A program made the translations under genes and the position numbers. Source: JACRCG01 sp964524835 (GTDB taxonomy: Bacteria; Desulfobacterota; Desulfuromonadia; Geobacterales; Pseudopelobacteraceae). Taken from it: 64,000 nt of DNA. Location of the stretch: assembly GCA_964524835.1 (NCBI GenBank), contig CAZGEG010000002.1, forward strand, positions 175,240-239,239. The letters are read 5' to 3'. Of this stretch, positions 34,032 through 41,282 are shown piece after piece (within the stretch, counting starts at the first letter, position 1; each line of letters begins with the position of its first letter). A model generated the notes under the pieces. The model was not told the origin of the DNA. It did no database searches and saw only the letters and a list, made by a program, of their open reading frames with translations.

Positions 34032-34283
34032 GTGAAAAAGAAGATTGGAACGATGATCTTTGGGAGCATATGGCTTCTTGTCGGCGGTATGTTCCTGCTG
34101 GAGTACGCTCAGAGTGGATATATAACTCTAAAAGGTGAAGCGGTCATCAGTGGCAAACTGGCATTGGTTATATCATTGTGTCTGCTGATTTTCGGGATTG
34201 TGTTTTCTTTGGTCACGCTGCTGGGTAAGAAGTCTGATCGTGGAGAAAAAGCAAAAGCTGCTGCAAGCGATGAAAAGCAATGA
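34032..34283 (+). CDS. Small two-helix membrane protein
   Basis: 83 residues, GTG start with AGGA upstream, beginning 27 bases after the attC-like site. Two transmembrane helices are clear (about 8-24 and 43-65: IFGSIWLLVGGMFLLEYA and LALVISLCLLIFGIVFSLVTLL), then a charged tail KKSDRGEKAKAAASDEK. Family not recognised. Small membrane proteins of this kind are common cassette products. Confidence 0.65.
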   Translation: MKKKIGTMIFGSIWLLVGGMFLLEYAQSGYITLKGEAVISGKLALVISLCLLIFGIVFSLVTLLGKKSDRGEKAKAAASDEKQ

Positions 34284-34328
34284 GAAGACCAGACTAATTA
34301 CCCGTCACATCCCGAGCTCTCTGATAAT

Positions 34329-34643
34329 TCACGAATGCTGAGGTATCAGCCTGATCTCCAGTTTGCAGTTGACAGCGGCAGCGTACTTTCGGAGCATCTC
34401 TAGAGACGGAGAATGACGGTGAGATCCGAGCGTCGCTTCTACTCTCGCTAATGAGGGCTGGGAAACTCCCATTTTGGCCGCTACTTGCTCCTGAGTCATC
34501 CCGGCCTGTCGACGTGCAGAAAGCAGGGCATCCAAAGCTGCAAATTCGTCATCCAAGGCGTCCCAGGCTTTCTTGAAACTGGGGTCTTGAAGTTCTTTCA
34601 CTAATTTTTTCTTGGGGTCGTACGCAACCGGTTTATAGCTCAT
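34329..34643 (-). CDS. HigA-like antitoxin, XRE-type HTH
   Basis: 104 residues. The helix-turn-helix is RRQAGMTQEQVAAKMGVSQPSLARVE (about 43-68), preceded by an acidic helical N-terminal part. It belongs to the antitoxins encoded after a HigB/RelE-type toxin. Its ATG overlaps the 3' end of the toxin frame by about 10 bases, the usual coupling. The antitoxin is intact although the toxin is not. Confidence 0.85.
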   Translation of the reverse strand: MSYKPVAYDPKKKLVKELQDPSFKKAWDALDDEFAALDALLSARRQAGMTQEQVAAKMGVSQPSLARVEATLGSHRHSPSLEMLRKYAAAVNCKLEIRLIPQHS

Positions 34644-34970
34644 TACTTATTACCTCCTTCTGCCGAGTGAGTGCTATATCGAGTTCCCGTTTTGGTGTCT
34701 TATCCGTCTTTTTAATGAAACTGTGGAGAATTATGATTTTTCGTCCGACCATGGTGCAGAAAAATACCCTTCCAATTCCTTCTTCTGCCTTGGCGCGGAT
34801 TTCAAAAAGGCCATTCCATTACCAAGAGCACGTGTATGCGGCATTCCCAAGTTGGGACCGTATTCTTCCATGTGCACAGACAATGCTCGAAATCGAGCAC
34901 GCAAGCCGACAGGCCAAGCATCAAGCTCCGCTTCGACAGTTTCATTGTAATATGAAAGACAATAAACCAT
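34633..34970 (-). pseudogene. HigB/Gp49-like toxin, frameshifted
   Basis: The reading frame from ATG 34970 starts as a phage Gp49/HigB-type toxin (YYNETVEAELDAWPVGLRARF ... HTRALGNGM) and then runs into unrelated sequence and a stop. Reading one base off from about 34811 gives LFEIRAKAEEGIGRVFFC, then GRKIIILHSFIKKTDKTP and so on to a stop at 34633, which is the expected toxin C-terminus. One lost base near 34809-34814 explains it: adding it back makes a 112-residue protein overlapping the antitoxin start. It is either a real inactivation or a sequencing error. Confidence 0.8.
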
Positions 34971-35020
34971 GATCCAAATATACCATGCATGTTATAAAAG
35001 TAAAGGATTTTAAAAGCGAG

Positions 35021-35074
35021 GCCCAACCATCGGCAAGACCCGTCGAGGGCGGGTCAGCTTCAGCCCCGTTGGCC
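35021..35074 (+). other. Second, weaker attC-like site
   Basis: GCCCAAC (35021-35027), a perfect RYYYAAC box, and GTTGGCC (35068-35074) are 54 bases end to end. Between them GACCCG/CGGGTC (35037-35042, 35050-35055) makes the central stem with a 7-base loop. The flanking arms pair poorly, so this could be chance; size and orientation agree with the site at 33935. Confidence 0.4.
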
Positions 35075-35095
35075 CCTACAAGAAAGAGGTAATAA

Positions 35096-35596
35096 ATGAT
35101 TATTAGAAGTGAGACTCCAGAGGACATTGCCGCAATTTCAGAGGTGACAATTGCCGCATTTTCGGACCATCCAATAAGCAATCATACTGAGCAATTCATT
35201 TTAAATGCGCTACGTTGCGATAACGCATTAACTATTTCCCTTGTTTCTGAAATTGATGGGAAAATAGTCGGCCATATTGCTTTCTCACCAATCAAAATTT
35301 CTGATGGTTCCACAAATTGGTATGGCTTAGGGCCAGTTTCGGTATTACCAGAACTGCAAAAACAAGGCATAGGTACGGCTCTGATTCTTAAGGGTATCTC
35401 CATGCTAAAAGAAATTGGTGGCCAGGGTTGTGCTCTCGTTGGTGACCCTAATTATTACAAGCGATTCGGCTTTAAAAACTATCCAGACTTAATCCACGAA
35501 GGAATTCCTCAAGTGGTTTTTCTTGTCCTTTCTTTTTTTGATAATACCGCAGAGGGCAAGGTAGAGTTCCACAAGGCGTTTCTTGCAACCAACTGA
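35096..35596 (+). CDS. GNAT-family N-acetyltransferase
   Basis: 166 residues. IRSETPEDIAAISEVTIAAF at the start and the acetyl-CoA loop VLPELQKQGIGTALILKG are typical of the YhbS-like branch of GNAT enzymes; GDPNYYKRFGF is a further mark of that group. The substrate is unknown. The gene is visibly more AT-rich than the core genes around it and starts 21 bases after the second attC-like site, which fits a captured gene. AGAGG precedes the ATG. Confidence 0.88.
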   Translation: MIIRSETPEDIAAISEVTIAAFSDHPISNHTEQFILNALRCDNALTISLVSEIDGKIVGHIAFSPIKISDGSTNWYGLGPVSVLPELQKQGIGTALILKGISMLKEIGGQGCALVGDPNYYKRFGFKNYPDLIHEGIPQVVFLVLSFFDNTAEGKVEFHKAFLATN

Positions 35597-35622
35597 AGTA
35601 GCTACAGAAACAAAGGTTATGT

Positions 35623-36699
35623 ATGTCCCCACAACAATCAGATCTTGAAAAGTTAGGATGGAACACGTGGTTTGAAAGGATCTCAATACTCCAAGGCAAA
35701 CCAATGGAATCAGTAGCCCGCGTGGCAGCAGTAGACCGCGAGCAGCTCTTGCTTCTTAACGGCAATGGTGCATTTCGGGCAAAACTGTCAGGCAACTATA
35801 TGTACCGGCACCGGCTAGCTGAGGAGCTTCCCTGCGTAGGCGATTGGGTCTGTGTGGAGAAAGGCCAAGACGATGACTTCGGTCTCATCCATGCAATTCT
35901 TGATCGCAAAACCAGTCTTCGCCGCAAAGCGGCAGGTGGAACAAGTGAATCCCAAATGATCGTGGCAAATGTAGATTACGTCATCATCGTGCAATCCTGT
36001 TACTTCGATTTCAATCTGAACCGTCTGCAACGCTACCTGGTAATGGTGATGGAAGGAGGCGCAGAACCGACTATATTGCTGACAAAGACAGACCTGGTGG
36101 AGCCTGATGTGCTGAACTCCCTGCTTTCCCAACTACATGCTGCCGGTGTCACAGCGCCGGTACTGACATTGAGTAATGTCACGCGAGAAGGAATTGATGA
36201 ACTGAAGCGAATATTATTGCCCGGCAAGTCGTATTGCTTTGTCGGTTCATCGGGAGTCGGTAAAAGTACGATCATCAACGAACTGATTGGTCGGGACAGG
36301 CTTGAAACACGAGAAGTCAGTGGCACCGGCGAAGGGAGACATACGACAGTCCGTCGGGAACTGATCGTCCTCCGGAATGGCGCCTTGGTGATCGATAACC
36401 CGGGAATGCGCGAATTTGGAATCATTGGTGGGGAAGATGGCATCACCGGAGGCTTCAGCGTCATTAATACCCTTGCATCCCGTTGCCGTTACCGGGACTG
36501 CACACACACAAGCGAGCCCGGGTGTGCCGTACTCAATGCGCTGAGAATAGGTGAAATTGATCAAGCGCACTACGAGAATTATGTAAAACTGAAGGAGGAA
36601 TCAGAGTTTAACCAGATGTCATACGCTGAGAAGAGAAAGAAAGATCGAGATTTTGGTAAATACATTAAATCAGCGAAGAAAGACATGAGGCGGGATTAG
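35623..36699 (+). CDS. rsgA: RsgA-type ribosome-associated GTPase
   Basis: 358 residues. RsgA is a circularly permuted GTPase that helps mature the 30S subunit. The order is as expected: an OB-fold-like N-terminal part, the G4 motif TKTD (about 152), then the P-loop GSSGVGKST (about 209), G3 DNPGMREF and the zinc site CRYRDCTHTSEPGCAV (about 287-302). The N-terminal LGWNTWFERIS extension marks the longer RsgA branch. It lies inside the accessory island, 26 bases after the acetyltransferase, so it may be a second copy rather than the housekeeping one. Confidence 0.9.
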   Translation: MSPQQSDLEKLGWNTWFERISILQGKPMESVARVAAVDREQLLLLNGNGAFRAKLSGNYMYRHRLAEELPCVGDWVCVEKGQDDDFGLIHAILDRKTSLRRKAAGGTSESQMIVANVDYVIIVQSCYFDFNLNRLQRYLVMVMEGGAEPTILLTKTDLVEPDVLNSLLSQLHAAGVTAPVLTLSNVTREGIDELKRILLPGKSYCFVGSSGVGKSTIINELIGRDRLETREVSGTGEGRHTTVRRELIVLRNGALVIDNPGMREFGIIGGEDGITGGFSVINTLASRCRYRDCTHTSEPGCAVLNALRIGEIDQAHYENYVKLKEESEFNQMSYAEKRKKDRDFGKYIKSAKKDMRRD

Positions 36700-36850
36700 A
36701 AGATAATTATAATGATGCCAACCAGACAGTTGGGCACTGCCCGCCCGATAAAACTGGGCTGGCGGGTCAACTGCCGAGCCTTCAAAAAATAAAAAACTCC
36801 AGTTGTTGTTTAGTTTGACAACATTTACCCCCGTTGTTACAATCTCCAAC

Positions 36851-37132
36851 ATGGATGCAAGCCTATTGCTCAATGAGCGGCACACAATATCAGAAACTGC
36901 CTTTGTTGAACTGGTTGTATGGCGCCTGCCTGTGCCGCTTACGGCAAACTGCCACAGCTTCATATACCGGCTTGCGCTTGTGGTGAGCGGTTCTTGTGTA
37001 CTGCGTTACGATAATGAATCCGGAAAGGGCGATCATAAACATGTCGGCCAGGATGAACATCCCTGCTCGTTCACGACACTGAAAGCCTTGCTGGATGATT
37101 TCTGGAGCGACGTAGATAGATGGAGGTATTGA
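36851..37132 (+). CDS. TumE-like toxin (DUF6516 family)
   Basis: 93 residues from ATG 36851; a TTG 48 bases upstream would lengthen it. The pattern HSFIYRLALVVSGSCVLRYDNESGKGDHKH, followed by FTTLKALLDDFWSDVDRW, matches what is known of DUF6516 proteins, the toxin half of TumE-type toxin-antitoxin pairs. It is separated by one base from an HTH protein, the usual partner arrangement with toxin first. Family call is from memory of these motifs. Confidence 0.7.
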   Translation: MDASLLLNERHTISETAFVELVVWRLPVPLTANCHSFIYRLALVVSGSCVLRYDNESGKGDHKHVGQDEHPCSFTTLKALLDDFWSDVDRWRY

Positions 37133-37133
37133 C

Positions 37134-37478
37134 ATGCGTACCGTGACATTGGAAGTCTCTTCCCGGGAAGCTGCAAACAGCAGGTTTTTGCGGGCATTTG
37201 AGGGTGAACGGCAGGGGGACATCATCAGCTTTGAGTCGCCAGCACTGTTGTTCAAGGTACTTTCCGGCAAGCGCTGGGAAGTACTGAATCTCATGACCGG
37301 TTCTGGACCGTTGACTATCCGTGAACTGGCACGCCGTCTGGGGAGGGATGTAAAGGCGGTGCATGGCGATGTGCATTCCCTGCTGAATGCCGGGATACTG
37401 CAAAAAACAGAGAGTGGTCAAATCGTGTTCCCGTTTGAAGCTCTTCACGTGGATTTCACGCTGAAAGAAGCGGCCTGA
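37134..37478 (+). CDS. HTH DNA-binding partner of the TumE-like toxin
   Basis: 114 residues. The central winged-helix part LTIRELARRLGRDVKAVHGDVHSLLNAGIL (about 60-90) is of the MarR-like type. It begins one base after the toxin gene with GGAGG for its ATG, and would act as antitoxin and autoregulator. Similar proteins are filed as HVO_A0114-type putative DNA-binding proteins. It is the last gene of the island before rmuC. Confidence 0.75.
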   Translation: MRTVTLEVSSREAANSRFLRAFEGERQGDIISFESPALLFKVLSGKRWEVLNLMTGSGPLTIRELARRLGRDVKAVHGDVHSLLNAGILQKTESGQIVFPFEALHVDFTLKEAA

Positions 37479-37505
37479 ACTAGCTGCATAAAGGACTGAA
37501 GTACG

Positions 37506-38885
37506 ATGAACGAGGTCACGGCATACGGTAACATTGTCCTCCTCCTGGCCTGTCTGGGATTTCTCTGTGCACTGTTCATGAGAGGGAGGCGCGGGGCGGC
37601 TGAAAACGTTGACGTACAGAATAAGATTTTTGGTATTGAAAAGTTGTTGGAGCGACATGAGCGGATTCTGCGCGAGGAGTTTGCGCGCAGCCGCGAAGAG
37701 TCTAATGCAGCTTTCCGCCGCACCCGCGAAGAGATGACCGGTGGCATAACCGTGCTGGGGGATTCGGTGTCGAAGCGGATGAGTGACATCGCCGGCCTGC
37801 AGAAAAACCAGCTGGAACTTTTTGCCGCCCGATTGAAGGAACTGACAACGAGTAACGAAGAGCGTCTCGATAAACTGCGTGACGGGGTCGATGCCCGGCT
37901 GAAACTGATTCAGGAAGACAACTCCCGCAAGCTGGAGCAGATGCGGGCAACCGTTGATGAAAAGCTGCATGATACCCTGGAGAAGCGCCTCGGCGAATCA
38001 TTCAAGCTGGTCAGCGAGCGACTCGAACTCGTGCAGCGCGGCCTGGGTGAAATGCAGTCGCTTGCCAACGGGGTCGGTGATCTGAAAAAAGTGCTGACAA
38101 ACGTCAAGACTCGCGGTACGTTCGGTGAAATACAGCTGGGAAGCCTGTTGGAGCAGATTCTGGCCCCCGGGCAGTATGAATCAAACGTTGAAACCAGGCA
38201 CGGGAGCGGCCAGCGGGTCGAATTCGCCCTGAAACTGCCGGGGCGTGATGGAACTACGGAGGGGATGGTCTGGCTCCCTCTCGATGCAAAGTTTCCCCAG
38301 GAAGATTACCTGCGGCTGGTGGAGGCCCAGGAGGCTGCCGACGCCGTTGCAGCGGCAGAATCCGGAAAACAGCTGGACCGCTCGGTGCGGGATATGGCGA
38401 AAACGATTCGTGACAAATATCTGGACCCTCCCCATACAACGGATTTCGGGGTCATGTTTTTGCCGACCGAAGGGCTGTATGCCGAAGTGCTTCGCTTGCC
38501 GGGGCTTTTTGAAGCCCTGCAGCGCGATTTCAAAGTTATGGTGGCCGGTCCGACGACGCTGGCAGCGCTGCTGAACAGTCTGCAGATGGGGTTCAGGACA
38601 CTTGCCATTGAAAAACGTTCTGCCGAAGTATGGAATCTGCTGGGGGCGGTGCGCACCGAATTCTCGAAATTCGGCATCATTTTAGACAAGACGCGCAAAA
38701 AGCTGGTTGAAGCCGGAAACCATATCGATCTGGCCGCTACCCGGACGAGGGTCATTGAGCGCAAATTGCGCGATGTGCAGGATGTGCCGCACCGGGGATC
38801 GGACGCTCTTCCGGACGATATGTTTGAGTGTGAAGAGCTTGCCGGGATTTCAGATGAGAACAATGCAGAGGGGAAAGTGCCATGA
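37506..38885 (+). CDS. rmuC: DNA recombination protein RmuC
   Basis: 459 residues. An N-terminal transmembrane helix (NIVLLLACLGFLCALFM) is followed by a long coiled coil (about 35-200) and the RmuC core (about 210-400) with GTFGEIQLGSLLEQIL, WLPLDAKFPQEDY and GVMFLPTEGLYAEVLR. RmuC limits inversions at short inverted repeats; its core is nuclease-like. Its stop overlaps the next gene by 4 bases. Confidence 0.93.
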   Translation: MNEVTAYGNIVLLLACLGFLCALFMRGRRGAAENVDVQNKIFGIEKLLERHERILREEFARSREESNAAFRRTREEMTGGITVLGDSVSKRMSDIAGLQKNQLELFAARLKELTTSNEERLDKLRDGVDARLKLIQEDNSRKLEQMRATVDEKLHDTLEKRLGESFKLVSERLELVQRGLGEMQSLANGVGDLKKVLTNVKTRGTFGEIQLGSLLEQILAPGQYESNVETRHGSGQRVEFALKLPGRDGTTEGMVWLPLDAKFPQEDYLRLVEAQEAADAVAAAESGKQLDRSVRDMAKTIRDKYLDPPHTTDFGVMFLPTEGLYAEVLRLPGLFEALQRDFKVMVAGPTTLAALLNSLQMGFRTLAIEKRSAEVWNLLGAVRTEFSKFGIILDKTRKKLVEAGNHIDLAATRTRVIERKLRDVQDVPHRGSDALPDDMFECEELAGISDENNAEGKVP

Positions 38886-39493
38886 TCCTGGAAATAAATG
38901 CCGATTATCCGCAGCCGCGCCGGATTTCCCGGGTTGTAGACAGCCTCAGGGATGGCGGGGTAATCGCGTATCCGACCGATACGACCTACGGCATCGGTTG
39001 CTCGATCTTCTGTAAAAAAAGCATCGAACGCATCTATCAGATGAAACAGCGTGACCGCAGTAAACCATTCTCCGTCATCTGCTCATCCCTGTCGGAAATC
39101 TCCCGCTATGCCCAGGTCAGCAATGCTGCCTTCAAGGCCATAAAACGGTATCTTCCGGGACCGTACACCTTCGTTTTCGAAGCGACCCGTGAAGTTCCCG
39201 ATCTGCTTCTGACCAGGCAGAAAACGGTCGGAATCCGCATCCCCGACAACAGGATTTGCTGCGATCTTGTCGCTGCACTGGGCAATCCAATCATAACGAC
39301 CAGCGCCAACCTTTCCGGCGAGGAACCGGTGGGGGACCCGCGCATGATCGCCGATACGTTCGGCAGCCAGCTCGAGTTTGTCATTGACGGCGGCATTCTG
39401 CCAACCGATGTCAGTTCTGTCGTGAGTCTGATCGGTGCGGCTCCCGAGGTCCTCCGCGTCGGTCTCGGCGATGTTTCATGGTGCATCAGCTAA
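38882..39493 (+). CDS. Sua5/YciO/YrdC family protein
   Basis: 203 residues. Family marks are GGVIAYPTDTTYGIGC, the KQRDRSKPFSVIC nucleotide site and TTSANLSGEEP. Length and the stretch ERIYQMKQRDRSKPFSVIC match the YciO branch better than TsaC or the longer Sua5, which carries an extra C-terminal domain. TsaC makes threonylcarbamoyl-AMP for t6A; the YciO branch is less well defined. tsaD is 6 kb upstream. ATGA overlap with rmuC. Confidence 0.88.
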   Translation: MILEINADYPQPRRISRVVDSLRDGGVIAYPTDTTYGIGCSIFCKKSIERIYQMKQRDRSKPFSVICSSLSEISRYAQVSNAAFKAIKRYLPGPYTFVFEATREVPDLLLTRQKTVGIRIPDNRICCDLVAALGNPIITTSANLSGEEPVGDPRMIADTFGSQLEFVIDGGILPTDVSSVVSLIGAAPEVLRVGLGDVSWCIS

Positions 39494-39505
39494 GGAGAGT
39501 GGACA

Positions 39506-39871
39506 GTGCGTAAACGAACGGTCAGAAATGGAATGCGCCTGGTCATGGTGGCCCTGATCCTGATAATTCTGGCCAGCTTTTATCATGTGCAGCTCTCCGA
39601 TCTGTTCTCATTGTCACCGGCAGCGGAGAGCCGGATCTATCGTCTCGGAATCTTCTGGGCGGCTGCAATCGGCGGTTATGGCGTTGTTGTGGCGGCCCTC
39701 GGCTTCGCGTTCTCGCCGCTGAAAAGCGACTACAAGGTCCGCCTCCTGCCGGTCTTTCTCGGCATTTCCGCCCTGATTTTGATCTTCTTTTATCTGCTCT
39801 CCTCCTCGGTCGGGACTCCGGCGAAGGATGAACAGCGCCGGGTGCGCCCTGGAGAGACGATTACCATTTGA
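39506..39871 (+). CDS. Small membrane protein, unknown
   Basis: 121 residues, GTG start with AAGGAGAG, 12 bases after the YciO-like gene. Three hydrophobic segments are seen (about 11-30, 47-68, 78-95: MVALILIILASFYHVQ, WAAAIGGYGVVVAALGFAF, FLGISALILIFFYLL). Family not recognised. It lies in the same run as rmuC and the BrkB-type protein. Confidence 0.72.
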   Translation: MRKRTVRNGMRLVMVALILIILASFYHVQLSDLFSLSPAAESRIYRLGIFWAAAIGGYGVVVAALGFAFSPLKSDYKVRLLPVFLGISALILIFFYLLSSSVGTPAKDEQRRVRPGETITI

Positions 39872-39907
39872 TTTATGCCTGTAACGTGAAGTCGAGCGAG
39901 GCGCACC

Positions 39908-41200
39908 ATGCAGAATACGAAAATTTCCGACATCTTGCATACCGAGACCCCCGAGGAGTGGCGCGGCCTGAAAGGGCGTTTGTATTCGTTTCTCCGGAGC
40001 ATCTATTCCATAACCGCCAGTTTTTCGGCTCACAAGGGGCCGCTGCGTGCTGCCGCGCTCACCTATACAACGGTCCTTTCGCTTGTCCCGTTTCTGGCGA
40101 TCGCGTTTTCGGTACTCAAAGGTCTTGGAGCGCAAAATGCCCTCGAACCTATCCTGCAGCGTCTTGCCGGCGATTCCGAGGAAACCATCTCCCGTATTAT
40201 CGACTACGTAAATAATACCAATGTGAAGTCGCTGGGGGCGATCGGGCTCGTGTTGCTGATTCTGACCGTGATTTCCCTGATGGGAAGCATCGAAGAGGCG
40301 TTCAACGCAGTTTGGGGAGTGCGTGAGACCCGTTCGATCCAGAGACGATTCAGCGATTACCTAAGTGTCGTCATCGTAGGGCCGATCCTGCTGCTCGCAG
40401 CGACCAGCATGACCTCCTCCCTGCAGAGTCAATGGCTGCTGCTGTGGCTGATCCGGAATACCTATCTGGGCGATGCAATCCTGCTGCTGTTCCGTTTTCT
40501 GCCGTATCTGAGCGTCTGGATTGCCATGGTCTTTCTGTACATCTTTATCCCCAATACCCGGATCCGCTTTGCGTCTGCCGTGACGGGAGGTGTTATTGCC
40601 GGCACCGCCTGGGAGCTGGCGCAATGGGGTTACTTTCACTTTCAGGTCGGGGTCGCCAACTACAACGCCATCTATGGGACTCTGGCGGCAGTTCCGGTTT
40701 TTCTGGTCTGGATCTATACGAGCTGGCTGATTGTGCTGTTCGGGCTTGAGATCGTGTATGCCCACCAGCATCGCTGGCATGGTCTTCCCGGAAGCAGCAC
40801 TTTCAGCTTGACCGCGACCGGCCGTGAAGAGCTGGCTGTGGCGCTGCTGGTGCAGGTGAATCTCCATTTTCAAAATGGCGGCATCCCGCCGTCCTCCCAG
40901 ATTCTGGCGGACCAACTGAATGTGGCGTTGCTGCCGCTGGAGACCGTATTCGATGAGTTGGAACGCTTGGGGTATCTGGTCACGACCTCGGGAAGTCCTC
41001 CCGGCTGGCTGCCGGCGCGTGACCCGTCTGAAGTCAAGATCAGCGAGGTTATCGGGGCATTGCGCGGCGTTTCGGCACTGCAGGCAGCAACTCCGGTTCT
41101 GCAGCTCGCCGAAGAGGTCGTCCGTGATGGGTGGGACGGCAGCCGGGCACGCCTGGAAGGGATGACGGTGCGCGATCTCCTGCTGAAGGCCTCACAATAA
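39908..41200 (+). CDS. YihY/BrkB family inner membrane protein
   Basis: 430 residues. The N-terminal 290 residues have six transmembrane helices with the family stretch PLRAAALTYTTVLSLVPFLAIAFSVLKG and the end GTLAAVPVFLVWIYTSWLIVLFGLEI. The C-terminal 130 residues are soluble with a winged-helix look (ELAVALLVQVNLHFQNGG, ILADQLNVALLPLETVFDELERLGYLV). The family was once called ribonuclease BN but that activity was reassigned; its function is open. Confidence 0.9.
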   Translation: MQNTKISDILHTETPEEWRGLKGRLYSFLRSIYSITASFSAHKGPLRAAALTYTTVLSLVPFLAIAFSVLKGLGAQNALEPILQRLAGDSEETISRIIDYVNNTNVKSLGAIGLVLLILTVISLMGSIEEAFNAVWGVRETRSIQRRFSDYLSVVIVGPILLLAATSMTSSLQSQWLLLWLIRNTYLGDAILLLFRFLPYLSVWIAMVFLYIFIPNTRIRFASAVTGGVIAGTAWELAQWGYFHFQVGVANYNAIYGTLAAVPVFLVWIYTSWLIVLFGLEIVYAHQHRWHGLPGSSTFSLTATGREELAVALLVQVNLHFQNGGIPPSSQILADQLNVALLPLETVFDELERLGYLVTTSGSPPGWLPARDPSEVKISEVIGALRGVSALQAATPVLQLAEEVVRDGWDGSRARLEGMTVRDLLLKASQ

Positions 41201-41282
41201 CTCATGAACAGATTGCCATTGGATGGGGAGCAACCGGGTACGGTACGCAAAATTAATCTGCGGGCGATATTGGGGTAGTGTT

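Noticed and set aside
36712..36785. Third attC-like structure after rsgA
   Set aside because: TGCCAAC and GTTGGGC are only six bases apart and the nearby CCCGCC/GGCGGG hairpin lies outside them; the layout does not match attC.
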